Origin: DATCDE01 sp038252405
Lineage (GTDB): Bacteria; Actinomycetota; Actinomycetes; Prado026
DNA: 64,000 bases
Direction: 5' to 3'
Assembly (NCBI GenBank): GCA_038252405.1
Contig: JBBSAJ010000001.1
Coordinates: 62,001 to 126,000 of the forward strand
Position 1 is the first letter of the stretch. The number at the start of each line of letters is the position of its first letter. Of this stretch, positions 7,672 to 15,660 are shown one piece after another. The translations under genes were made by a program, and so were the position numbers. The notes beneath the pieces were generated by a model. That model did not search any database, had not been told where the DNA came from, and saw nothing but the letters and a program-made list of their open reading frames with translations.

Positions 7672-8609
7672 TGCGCGGGGTCATCTTCCGGCCCGGACCG
7701 GTGCGGGTACGGGTCCCCGCGACCAGCGCCAACCTCGGGCCGGGCTTCGACGCCTGCGGGCTTTCGCTGGCGCTGTACGACGACGTTGTTGTGCAGGCCA
7801 CCGGCTCCGGGTTGCAGGTGGACGTCGACGGTGAGGGCGTCGCGGCCGTGCCGCGCACCGAGAAGCACCTGGTCGTGCAGGCCGTGCGGGCCGGGCTCAC
7901 CGCACTGGGCGGCCAGCCCGACGGTCTCGCGCTGAGCTGCACCAACCGGATCCCGCACGGGCGCGGACTGGGGTCCAGCGCCGCTGCCATCGTTGCCGGC
8001 CTGGTGGCGGCCAGGGCCATGGTCGTCGGCGGTCGGGAGCGACTGGACGACGACGCCCTGCTGCAGCTGGCCAACCGTATGGAGGGTCACCCGGACAACG
8101 TGGCGGCGTGCCTGTACGGCGCGTACACCGTGGCCTGGACGGGGGATGACGCGGTGGCGCACGCTCGCCGGCTGGACGTCGGGCCGGGACTGGTCCCGGT
8201 GGCCTTCGTGCCGCCCACCCAGGTCCGCACCTCGAAGGCCCGCCGGCTGCTGCCCAGCACCGTGCCGTTCGCCGACGCGGCCCTGGACGCCGGACGCGCC
8301 GCGCTGCTCACCGCGGCGGTCACGGCGGACCCGGTCGACCTCGAGGTCCTGCTCGCGGCCACCGAGGACCGGCTGCACCAGCCCTACCGAGCCGCGGCCA
8401 TGCCCCGCTCCGCCGCCCTCGTCGAGCGGCTGCGGACCGAACGCGTCGCCGCGGTGATCTCCGGGGCGGGTCCCACCGTGCTTGCGCTGTGCGACCAGGC
8501 CAACGCGGCCCGGGTCTCGCGGCTGTCCGCGCGCGGGTTCTCCGTGCTTGTCTTGGGAATCGACCGTCTGGGAGCGCGGGTGATGCGACTGCGTTCGGTG
8601 CACCGCTAG
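7671..8609 (+). CDS. thrB: Homoserine kinase
   Basis: GHMP-family kinase phosphorylating homoserine, 312 residues. The N-terminal PATSANLGPGFD stretch and the ATP loop PHGRGLGSSAAAI are diagnostic, and the C-terminal motif ISGAGPTVLAL closes the active site. It starts on the thrC stop (TGATG) and is the last gene of the threonine set. A short hairpin follows the stop before the rho leader. The order hom-thrC-thrB-rho is the one seen in Mycobacterium and Streptomyces. Confidence 0.95.
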   Translation: MRGVIFRPGPVRVRVPATSANLGPGFDACGLSLALYDDVVVQATGSGLQVDVDGEGVAAVPRTEKHLVVQAVRAGLTALGGQPDGLALSCTNRIPHGRGLGSSAAAIVAGLVAARAMVVGGRERLDDDALLQLANRMEGHPDNVAACLYGAYTVAWTGDDAVAHARRLDVGPGLVPVAFVPPTQVRTSKARRLLPSTVPFADAALDAGRAALLTAAVTADPVDLEVLLAATEDRLHQPYRAAAMPRSAALVERLRTERVAAVISGAGPTVLALCDQANAARVSRLSARGFSVLVLGIDRLGARVMRLRSVHR

Positions 8610-8616
8610 GTCACGA

Positions 8617-8639
8617 CCCGGACACGCCGGGGGTCCGGG
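8617..8639 (+). terminator. Hairpin after thrB
   Basis: Stem cccggac (8617-8623) pairs with gtccggg (8633-8639) around a 9-nt loop, 8 bp after the thrB stop. There is no T-run, so it is at best a weak or factor-assisted terminator. Confidence 0.35.
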
Positions 8640-8662
8640 AAGTATCTGTTCGCCGATGGTGT

Positions 8663-8859
8663 TAGTGTTCTTGATGCACCAGAAGCCTCACGGCCGGTGC
8701 TCCACGCCATTCATCTCCGCCTTGGTCGATGCCCCGCACGAGCGCGGACGATCCGAATGGTCGTCTCTTCGCGGAGCCCGCACGTCGATCCGGCGTCGTC
8801 ACGGCCTCCACGAGGCTCCACCGCACCATCCCATTCCGCTCCGCAAAGGACATGCACAC
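8663..8859 (+). other. Long rho leader with candidate -10 box
   Basis: A TAGTGT box at 8663-8668 begins a gene-free stretch of about 190 nt before the rho start. The frame is open through it from 8656, but the composition is ordinary intergenic, and the GTG at 8860 has a well-placed aaagga. Rho genes are often autoregulated through their leaders, so this region is a candidate control element. Confidence 0.4.
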
Positions 8860-10722
8860 GTGAGCGACACCATCACCAGCGACGTCGACGCCCGTCCGGC
8901 CGACCAGGCCAACGGCACCGGGTCGCACCCCGCGTCCGCATCGGACGCAACCGCCAACGCCGCCACCAAGGCTCGCCGCCGCCCGGCCGGGATGTCCGGC
9001 ATGGTGCTGTCCGAGCTGCAGGAGCTGGCCTCCTCTCTCGGCATCAGTGGCACCGGCCGGATGCGCAAGGGTCAGCTGATCGAGGCGATCACCGCGGCCC
9101 AGTCCGGCGGCTCCGCGTCCGCCCCGCCGGCGGCCCCGGCCGCGCGGACCGCGCCGCGGACGCAGCCCGAGGAGCGCACCGTGGTGGCCGCTCCGAGTGC
9201 GGCTGCCCCCGAGACACCGTCCGAGGCGCCCGCGAGCGCGCCCGCCGCACCGGCCGCCGAGGCGGCGCCGGAGGGCCGCGAGCGCGCGGCGCGAGGTGAT
9301 CGCCGGACCGAGCGCACGTCGCCCCAGCAGGGCGAGCGCCAGCAGCCGGGCGACCGTCCGCACAGTGGCGCACCTGCCCAGCACAGTGGCGCACCTGCCC
9401 AGCACAGTGGCGCACCTGCCCAGCAAGGTGGCGCACCTGCCCAGCAGAACCGCTACGACGAGGACGCCGACGGCGACCGCGGTCGCCGTCGGCGCCGTGG
9501 CCGCAACCGGGACCGTCGGCCGCGCGAGCGCGAGCGTTTCGGGGTCGAGGCCGAGCCGGTCGTCAGTGAGGACGACGTCCTCGTGCCGGTCGCCGGGATC
9601 CTCGACATCCTGGACAACTACGCGTTCGTCCGCACCACCGGCTACCTGCCCGGCCCCAACGATGTGTACGTCTCGCTCGCCCAGGTGCGCCGGTACAACC
9701 TGCGCAAGGGCGACGCGGTCACCGGCGCGGTCAAGCAGCAGCGGGAGGGCGAGCGCCGGGAGAAGTTCAACGCGCTGGTCCGGCTGGACACCATCAACGG
9801 GGCCGACCCCGAGGAGTCCCGCAGCCGGGTCGACTTCAACAAGCTGACCCCGCTGTACCCGCAGGAGCGGCTGCGCCTGGAGAGCGACCCGGGCAACCTG
9901 ACCACCCGGGTCATCGACCTGGTCGCACCGATCGGCAAGGGCCAGCGTGGCCTGATCGTCTCGCCGCCCAAGGCCGGCAAGACCATGGTGCTGCAGTCGA
10001 TCGCGAACGCGATCACCAAGAACAACCCCGAGGTGCACCTCATGGTCGTGCTCGTCGACGAGCGCCCCGAAGAGGTCACCGACATGCAGCGCACGGTCAA
10101 GGGCGAGGTCATCGCCTCGACCTTCGACCGTCCGGCCGAGGACCACACGACCGTCGCGGAGCTCGCCATCGAGCGGGCCAAGCGGCTGGTCGAGCTGGGG
10201 CACGACGTCGTGGTGCTGCTCGACTCGATGACTCGGCTCGGCCGGGCCTACAACCTGGCCGCTCCGGCGTCCGGCCGGATCCTCTCCGGCGGCGTCGACT
10301 CCAGCGCGCTGTACCCGCCCAAGCGCTTCTTCGGTGCCGCGCGCAACATCGAGCACGGCGGCTCGCTGACCGTCCTGGCCACCGCGCTGGTCGAGACCGG
10401 CTCGAAGATGGACGAGGTCATCTTCGAGGAGTTCAAGGGCACCGGGAACATGGAGCTCAAGCTCGACCGGCGACTCGCGGACAAGCGGATCTTCCCGGCG
10501 GTGGACGTCGACTCGTCCGGCACCCGCAAGGAGGAGCTGCTGCTCGCCCCCGAGGAGCTCAAGATCACCTGGGGGCTGCGCCGGGTGCTGCACGCACTGG
10601 ACTCCCAGCAGGCGATCGAGCTGCTGCTCAACAAGCTGCGTGAGACGTCCAGCAACTACGAGTTCCTGCTGCAGGTGCAGAAGACCACGCACCAGGCCGG
10701 CAACGGGAGCTCGAAGGACTGA
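8860..10722 (+). CDS. rho: Transcription termination factor Rho
   Basis: Hexameric RNA helicase that ends transcription, 620 residues, longer than the 419 of E. coli because of a large insert. A Rho_N/SAP-like segment (residues about 45-80, LSELQELASSLGI) is followed by about 150 residues of Ala/Pro/Gln/Arg-rich disordered sequence, including four 7-residue HSGAPAQ-type repeats (168-195) and an Arg patch (RGRRRRRGRNRDRR). Then come the RNA-binding cold-shock fold and the ATPase core, with Walker A (PPKAGKT, about 369-375) and Walker B (VVVLLDSMTR, about 450-459). The GTG at 8860 with aaagga 9 nt upstream is preferred to an extended frame from 8656. Such Arg-rich inserts are typical of actinobacterial Rho and are thought to help binding of GC-rich RNA. 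Confidence 0.95.
   Translation: MSDTITSDVDARPADQANGTGSHPASASDATANAATKARRRPAGMSGMVLSELQELASSLGISGTGRMRKGQLIEAITAAQSGGSASAPPAAPAARTAPRTQPEERTVVAAPSAAAPETPSEAPASAPAAPAAEAAPEGRERAARGDRRTERTSPQQGERQQPGDRPHSGAPAQHSGAPAQHSGAPAQQGGAPAQQNRYDEDADGDRGRRRRRGRNRDRRPRERERFGVEAEPVVSEDDVLVPVAGILDILDNYAFVRTTGYLPGPNDVYVSLAQVRRYNLRKGDAVTGAVKQQREGERREKFNALVRLDTINGADPEESRSRVDFNKLTPLYPQERLRLESDPGNLTTRVIDLVAPIGKGQRGLIVSPPKAGKTMVLQSIANAITKNNPEVHLMVVLVDERPEEVTDMQRTVKGEVIASTFDRPAEDHTTVAELAIERAKRLVELGHDVVVLLDSMTRLGRAYNLAAPASGRILSGGVDSSALYPPKRFFGAARNIEHGGSLTVLATALVETGSKMDEVIFEEFKGTGNMELKLDRRLADKRIFPAVDVDSSGTRKEELLLAPEELKITWGLRRVLHALDSQQAIELLLNKLRETSSNYEFLLQVQKTTHQAGNGSSKD
9361..9444 (+). repeat. Four 21-bp tandem repeats inside rho
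   Basis: Units at 9361, 9382 and 9403 are identical (cacagtggcgcacctgccca plus g), and the fourth at 9424 differs in its first bases (caaggtgg). They encode HSGAPAQ three times, then QGGAPAQ, in the disordered insert. Identity at the DNA level implies recent expansion and probable copy-number variation between strains. Confidence 0.95.
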
Positions 10723-10851
10723 GCGGGAACACCGGCGCCTGCACCCGTGTTGGGGGGAGGCGACCGGTGCTGGCACACTGGTCAACCGGCCCGGTTCACG
10801 TGCTCGCGGCAGCGCTGGCACGACCCGGACCCAGACGATGAGGAGAGGCCC

Positions 10852-11073
10852 GTGAAGCCCGAGATCCACCCCACGTACGCAGAGACGACGGTGACCTGCA
10901 CCTGCGGGAACACCTTCGTCACGCGGAGCACCGCCAAGAACGGTGTCATCCACGCGGACGTCTGCTCCGAGTGCCACCCGTTCTACACCGGCAAGCAGAA
11001 GCTGCTCGACGCCGGCGGTCGGGTGGCCCGGTTCGAGAAGCGGTTCGGCAAGAAGGCCGGCACCGCCTCCTAG
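10852..11073 (+). CDS. rpmE: 50S ribosomal protein L31 (zinc-binding form)
   Basis: Ribosomal large-subunit protein of 73 residues. Four cysteines (C16, C18, C38, C41) form the zinc site of the C+ type of L31, the form replaced by a Cys-free paralogue under zinc starvation in many bacteria. The GTG at 10852 follows an aggagagg ribosome site. A perfect 17-bp hairpin lies 8 bp after the stop and probably separates it from prfA. Confidence 0.95.
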   Translation: MKPEIHPTYAETTVTCTCGNTFVTRSTAKNGVIHADVCSECHPFYTGKQKLLDAGGRVARFEKRFGKKAGTAS

Positions 11074-11080
11074 CCTCCTC

Positions 11081-11119
11081 GACGGCGCCGTCCCGGAATC
11101 TGTCCGGGACGGCGCCGTC
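11081..11119 (+). terminator. Perfect 17-bp hairpin between rpmE and prfA
   Basis: gacggcgccgtcccgga (11081-11097) is exactly complementary to tccgggacggcgccgtc (11103-11119), with loop atctg. It starts 8 bp after the rpmE stop. There is no T-run, so it is a stem-only (I-shaped) terminator or an mRNA 3'-end stabiliser rather than a classical terminator. Confidence 0.75.
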
Positions 11120-11161
11120 GTGTCGTTCCAGCCCGCGCCATCCGTCCCCTTCGGAGGAACC

Positions 11162-12232
11162 GTGTTCGAGCACGTGGCCGAGCTGGTCGCTGAGCACGAC
11201 GACCTCGAGCGCCAGCTGGCCTACCCCGCCGTCCACACCGACCAGGCCGTCGCCCGGCGCCTCGGCCGCCGGTACGCGCAGCTGGGTCCGGTGGTCGCGG
11301 CCTACCGTGGCTGGCTGCTCACCGGGGGCGACCTGAGCGCCGCCCGGGAGCTGGCCGGCGAGGACCCGGCGTTCGCCGAGGAGGCCGAGGCGTTGGCCGT
11401 CCGCCTGCACGAGCTGGCCGAGGAGCTCACGGTGCTCCTGGTGCCGAGAGACCCGGCCGAGGACCGTGACGTGATCCTCGAGATCAAGGCGGGGGAGGGC
11501 GGCGACGAGTCCGCGCTGTTCGCCGGTGACCTGCTGCGGATGTACCTGCGCTACGCCGAGCGGCGCGGCTGGAGCACCGAGGTCCTGGACGCGCAGGAGT
11601 CCGACCTGGGCGGCTTCCGCGACGTCGCGGTCGCTGTGAAGGCCAAGGGCACCCCTGGCCCCGGGGAGGCACCGTTCGCCCGACTGCAGTACGAAGGCGG
11701 CGTGCACCGGGTGCAGCGGGTCCCGGTCACCGAGTCGCAGGGCCGCATCCACACGTCCGCGGCCGGCGTGCTCGTGCTGCCCGAGGCCGAGGAGGTGGAC
11801 GTCGAGGTCAACGCGAACGACCTGCGCATCGACGTGTTCCGCTCCTCCGGGCCGGGCGGGCAGAGCGTGAACACCACCGACTCAGCCGTCCGGATCACCC
11901 ACCTGCCCACCGGCATCGTGGTCTCCTGTCAAAATGAGAAGTCCCAGCTGCAGAACAAGGAGCAGGCGCTGCGCATCCTGCGGGCCCGGCTGCTCGCCCA
12001 CGCGCTCGAGCAGGCCAGCCAGGAGGCCTCGGACGTGCGCCGCAGCCAGGTGCGCACCGTGGACCGGTCGGAGCGGATCCGCACGTACAACTACCCGGAG
12101 AACCGGATTGCCGACCACCGGACCGGGTTCAAGGCCCACAACCTCGACCAGGTCCTGGACGGCGACCTCGACCCGGTGATCCAGTCGGCCGTGGACGCCG
12201 ACCTGGCTGCGAAGCTGTCCGGCCAGGCGTGA
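11162..12232 (+). CDS. prfA: Peptide chain release factor 1
   Basis: Recognises UAA/UAG and triggers peptide release, 356 residues. The catalytic GGQ is at residues 232-234 (SSGPGGQSVNTTDSAVR). This glutamine is the one methylated by PrmC, whose gene follows directly. The GTG at 11162 is chosen because ggagg sits at 11153-11157, although the frame stays open upstream through rpmE. The stop overlaps the prmC GTG (GTGA), which couples the enzyme to its substrate. Confidence 0.95.
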   Translation: MFEHVAELVAEHDDLERQLAYPAVHTDQAVARRLGRRYAQLGPVVAAYRGWLLTGGDLSAARELAGEDPAFAEEAEALAVRLHELAEELTVLLVPRDPAEDRDVILEIKAGEGGDESALFAGDLLRMYLRYAERRGWSTEVLDAQESDLGGFRDVAVAVKAKGTPGPGEAPFARLQYEGGVHRVQRVPVTESQGRIHTSAAGVLVLPEAEEVDVEVNANDLRIDVFRSSGPGGQSVNTTDSAVRITHLPTGIVVSCQNEKSQLQNKEQALRILRARLLAHALEQASQEASDVRRSQVRTVDRSERIRTYNYPENRIADHRTGFKAHNLDQVLDGDLDPVIQSAVDADLAAKLSGQA

Positions 12233-13089
12233 CCGGACTTCGCGCGGCGATCGCCGAGGCCGGCCGGCGGCTGGCCGCCGCGGGCGTGCCCTCAGCGCGC
12301 CACGACGCCGAGCAGCTCGCGGCCCACGTGCTCGGGGTGTCCCGGGTGGGGCTGCTGCAGCACGACGAGATCGACGCCGAGGCCTACCAGCGGCTGGTCG
12401 CCCGGCGGGTGCGGCGTGAGCCGCTGCAGCACATTCTCGGCTGGGCCGCGTTCCGGCACGTCGAGCTGGCGGTAGGCCCGGGCGTCTTCGTCCCCCGCCC
12501 CGAGACCGAGGTGGTCGCCGGCTGGGCGATCGACCGGGCCCGCGAGGTCGCCTCCACCGGCCGTCGTCCACTCGTCGTCGACCTGTGCACCGGGTCGGGG
12601 GCCATCGCCCTCGCGGTGGCCAGCGAGGTGCCCGATTCCGTCGTCCACGCGGTGGAGCTCGCCCCGGCGGCGCTGGTCTGGGCCGGCCGGAACCTGGCCG
12701 GCCGCTCGGTCGTCCTGCACGGGGGCGACGCCGTGGTCGCGCTGCCCGAGCTGGACGGCACCGTCGACGTCGTCGTCTCCAACCCGCCGTACATCCCCGA
12801 CGACGGGCTGGTGCGCGACCCGGAGGTGCTCGAGCACGACCCGGCCGAGGCGCTGTGGGGCGGGGGGCCGGACGGGCTGGACCTGATGCGCGGCGTCGCC
12901 GCCGCGGCCGGCCGGCTGCTGCGCGACGGCGGCTGGCTGGTCGTGGAGCACGCGGACGTGCAGGGCGAGTCCGTGCCGGCTCTGGTCGCGGCCGGGGGAG
13001 GATGGGCCGACGTCATGGACCACCACGACCTGGCCGGTCGTGACCGGTTCTGCACCGCGAGGAGGACGGGACAGGTGACGACCGCGTGA
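12229..13089 (+). CDS. prmC: Release factor glutamine methyltransferase
   Basis: SAM-dependent enzyme methylating the GGQ glutamine of release factors, 286 residues. The SAM-binding motif (VVDLCTGSGAIALAVA) and the catalytic NPPY motif at residues 185-188 are present. It overlaps prfA by 4 bases at the start and the next gene by 4 bases at the end. An N-terminal helical domain of about 80 residues fits the family. Confidence 0.95.
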   Translation: MTGLRAAIAEAGRRLAAAGVPSARHDAEQLAAHVLGVSRVGLLQHDEIDAEAYQRLVARRVRREPLQHILGWAAFRHVELAVGPGVFVPRPETEVVAGWAIDRAREVASTGRRPLVVDLCTGSGAIALAVASEVPDSVVHAVELAPAALVWAGRNLAGRSVVLHGGDAVVALPELDGTVDVVVSNPPYIPDDGLVRDPEVLEHDPAEALWGGGPDGLDLMRGVAAAAGRLLRDGGWLVVEHADVQGESVPALVAAGGGWADVMDHHDLAGRDRFCTARRTGQVTTA

Positions 13090-13733
13090 CCAGCCGGTTC
13101 GACTGCGACGACCCCGCCGAGCGGGTCCGTGGCCTGGAGCAGGCGGCGCAGGCGGCCCGCCGCGGTGAGCTGGTGGTGCTGCCGACCGACACCGTCTACG
13201 GCATCGGCGTGGACGCGTTCTCTCCTGGCGGGGTGGCGGCGCTGCTGGCCGCGAAGGGCCGCGGGCGGGACATGCCGGTGCCCGTGCTCGTCGGCTCCCC
13301 CCGCACCGTCGAGGGCCTGGCCACCGACATCACCGACGCCGGGCGGCGGCTGGTCGAGGCGTTCTGGCCGGGCGCGCTGACCCTCGTGGTGAACCAGCAG
13401 CCCTCCCTCGCCTGGGACCTCGGCGACACCGACGGCACGGTGGCGCTGCGGATGCCGCTGCACCCGGTGGCCATCGAGCTGCTGGTCATGGTCGGACCGA
13501 TGGCCGTGAGCAGCGCGAACCGCAGCGGCGAGCTGCCGGCGACCACGTGCGACGAGGCGGTCGACCAGCTCGGCGACTCGGTGCGCGTCTACCTCGACGG
13601 GGGTCCGGCCGGCGACCCGGTGCCGTCGTCGATCGTCGACCTCACCGGTCCGGTCCCCCTGCTGCTCCGGTCCGGGGCGATCGACCTGGCGACTCTGCGC
13701 ACCGTCGTCCCCGACCTGCAGGAGGTGCCGTGA
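13086..13733 (+). CDS. L-threonylcarbamoyladenylate synthase (Sua5/YrdC family)
   Basis: Makes threonylcarbamoyl-AMP, first step of the t6A modification of tRNAs reading ANN codons; 215 residues, the short single-domain YrdC/TsaC form. Recognisable segments are LPTDTVYGIG near the N-terminus, the basic KGRGRDMPVPVLVG loop, and SSANRSGE. It overlaps prmC and the following phosphatase by 4 bases each (GTGA), so prfA through the phosphatase form one tightly coupled operon. Confidence 0.9.
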   Translation: MTSRFDCDDPAERVRGLEQAAQAARRGELVVLPTDTVYGIGVDAFSPGGVAALLAAKGRGRDMPVPVLVGSPRTVEGLATDITDAGRRLVEAFWPGALTLVVNQQPSLAWDLGDTDGTVALRMPLHPVAIELLVMVGPMAVSSANRSGELPATTCDEAVDQLGDSVRVYLDGGPAGDPVPSSIVDLTGPVPLLLRSGAIDLATLRTVVPDLQEVP

Positions 13734-14314
13734 CCGACGGGTCGGTCTTCCGCGTCCTGCACGTGTGCACGGGCAACATCTGTCGCTCGCCGATGGCTCA
13801 GCAGATCATGCGGGCCGAGCTGGACCGCCACTTCGGCCCCGCGGGGGCAGCGGTGGAGGTGACCAGCGCCGGCACCTACGGCGGGCACGCGGGCCAGCCG
13901 ATGCACGCGCCCGCGGCGGCCGTGCTGGCCGGGCTGGACTACCCGGTGGACGGATTTCGGGCGACCTGGCTGCGCGAGCCGCTCGTCAACGCCGCCGACC
14001 TGGTGCTCGTGGCGACGGCCGACCACCGCCGGGCGGTCCTGCAGCTGCAGCCGCGGGCCCTGCGGCGCACCTTCACGCTCAAGGAGCTGGCCCGGCTGGC
14101 CGGCGGGCTGGACCCACGGTCGCTGCCCGCCGCCGGGCCGGCGCAGCGGTTCGAGGTCCTGGTCGAGCTGGCCGAGGACCGCCGGGGGCTGGTGGCCGGC
14201 ACCGGGCACTTCGACGACGACGTGGAGGACCCGTACGGCGGTCCGCCGGCGGCGTACCAGCAGGCCGCCGCGGAGATCCGGTCAGCGGTGCTGGCTGTTC
14301 TCGACCTGCTCTAG
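13730..14314 (+). CDS. Low-molecular-weight protein-tyrosine phosphatase
   Basis: 194-residue phosphatase with the CX5R loop C13-T-G-N-I-C-R19-S near the N-terminus and the general-acid region DVEDPYGG near the C-terminus. It is longer than the usual 150-160 residues, mostly through the middle region around the LKELARL segment. Located between t6A synthesis and glyA. In actinobacteria, genes of this kind often act on envelope polysaccharide kinases; wecA two genes on would fit, but that link is inference. Confidence 0.85.
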   Translation: MTDGSVFRVLHVCTGNICRSPMAQQIMRAELDRHFGPAGAAVEVTSAGTYGGHAGQPMHAPAAAVLAGLDYPVDGFRATWLREPLVNAADLVLVATADHRRAVLQLQPRALRRTFTLKELARLAGGLDPRSLPAAGPAQRFEVLVELAEDRRGLVAGTGHFDDDVEDPYGGPPAAYQQAAAEIRSAVLAVLDLL

Positions 14315-14340
14315 ACGGCGGTCCGGGCTGCTCCGCGTCG

Positions 14341-14346
14341 TAGACT
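14341..14346 (+). promoter_or_regulatory. Candidate -10 box for glyA
   Basis: TAGACT lies 33 nt before the glyA ATG, which has its own agggagaag ribosome site. Confidence 0.4.
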
Positions 14347-14379
14347 CGGCCGCGCCGCCGATCCGTCAGGGAGAAGATC

Positions 14380-15648
14380 ATGACCGAGGTGCCCTTCTGG
14401 GGTCCCGACTTTGCCGAGCTCGAGCAAGAGGACCCGGAGATCGCGGCTGTGCTGCTCTCCGAGCTGGACCGGCTGCGGAGTGGCCTGCAGCTGATCGCCA
14501 GCGAGAACTTCACCTCGCCCGCCGTGCTCGCGGCACTCGGCTCGACCCTGTCGAACAAGTACGCCGAGGGCTATCCCGGACGCCGCTACTACGGCGGCTG
14601 CAGCGAGGTCGACAAGGCCGAGACGATCGGCATCGAGCGGGCCAAGGAGCTGTTCGGCGCGGAGCACGCCAACCTGCAGCCGCACTCCGGGGCCAGCGCG
14701 AACCTGGCCGCCTATGGCGCGTTCGTCAAGCCGGGCGAGACGGTGCTGGCCATGAGCCTGCCGCATGGCGGCCACCTGACCCACGGCGCCAAGGTCTCCT
14801 TCTCCGGCAAGTGGTTCAACCCCGTCCACTACGGCGTCTCGCCGACCACTGAGGACATCGACTACGACCAGGTCCGTGACCTGGCCCTCGAGCACCGCCC
14901 GCGGATGATCATCTGTGGCGGCTCGGCGATCCCGCGGCTGATCGACTTCGCTGCGTTCCGTTCGGTGGCCGACGAGGTCGGCGCGATCCTCATGGTGGAC
15001 GCCGCGCACTTCATCGGCCTGGTCGCCGGCAAGGCGATCCCGAGCCCGGTGCCGTACGCCGACGTCGTCACGTTCACCACCCACAAGGTGCTGCGCGGCC
15101 CCCGCGGCGGGATGCTCGTGTCCAAGGCGGAGCACGCGGCCGCGCTGGACAAGGCGGTCTTCCCGATGATGCAGGGCGGCCCCCTCATGCACGCGGTCGC
15201 CGCCAAGGCGGTCGCGCTCAAGGAGGCCGCCACCCCGGCGTACCAGGCCTACACGCGTCAGGTGATCGCCAACTCCCAGGCGCTCACGTCGGGCCTGGCC
15301 GAGGAGGGCATGCGTCCGGTGACCGGCGGGACCGACACCCACCTGTCGCTCATCGACCTGCAGGGCCTCGGCGTCACCGGCGCCGACGCCGAGACGCGCT
15401 GCGACACCGCCGGCATCGTGCTGAACAAGAACGCCATCCCGTTCGACCCGCAGCCGCCGAGCATCGCCTCGGGCATCCGGGTGGGCACGCCGTCGGTGAC
15501 CACGCAGGGCATGACCGAGACCGACATGAAGGAGATCGCCGGTCTGATCGGCCGGGCCGTGCGTGACTCCGACGGCTCGGCCGCGGCCGAGATCCGCGCG
15601 GTGGTGGGGACCCTGGTCTCCCGCCACCAGGCCTACCCCCGCGGGTAG
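14380..15648 (+). CDS. glyA: Serine hydroxymethyltransferase
   Basis: PLP enzyme interconverting serine and glycine with tetrahydrofolate, the main source of one-carbon units; 422 residues. The cofactor lysine is K236 in TTHKVLRGPRGG. The N-terminal LIASENFTS and YAEGYPGRRYYGG segments are characteristic. It ends 12 bp before wecA and may be transcribed with it. Confidence 0.95.
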   Translation: MTEVPFWGPDFAELEQEDPEIAAVLLSELDRLRSGLQLIASENFTSPAVLAALGSTLSNKYAEGYPGRRYYGGCSEVDKAETIGIERAKELFGAEHANLQPHSGASANLAAYGAFVKPGETVLAMSLPHGGHLTHGAKVSFSGKWFNPVHYGVSPTTEDIDYDQVRDLALEHRPRMIICGGSAIPRLIDFAAFRSVADEVGAILMVDAAHFIGLVAGKAIPSPVPYADVVTFTTHKVLRGPRGGMLVSKAEHAAALDKAVFPMMQGGPLMHAVAAKAVALKEAATPAYQAYTRQVIANSQALTSGLAEEGMRPVTGGTDTHLSLIDLQGLGVTGADAETRCDTAGIVLNKNAIPFDPQPPSIASGIRVGTPSVTTQGMTETDMKEIAGLIGRAVRDSDGSAAAEIRAVVGTLVSRHQAYPRG

Positions 15649-15660
15649 CAGGCACGCGGG

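Noticed and set aside
8662..10977. A 771-codon open frame on the minus strand opposite rho
   Set aside because: It mirrors rho in the wrong strand; its composition (Val/Gly/Arg/Asp-rich, no domain) is the usual antisense shadow of GC-rich coding DNA, and rho is unmistakable.
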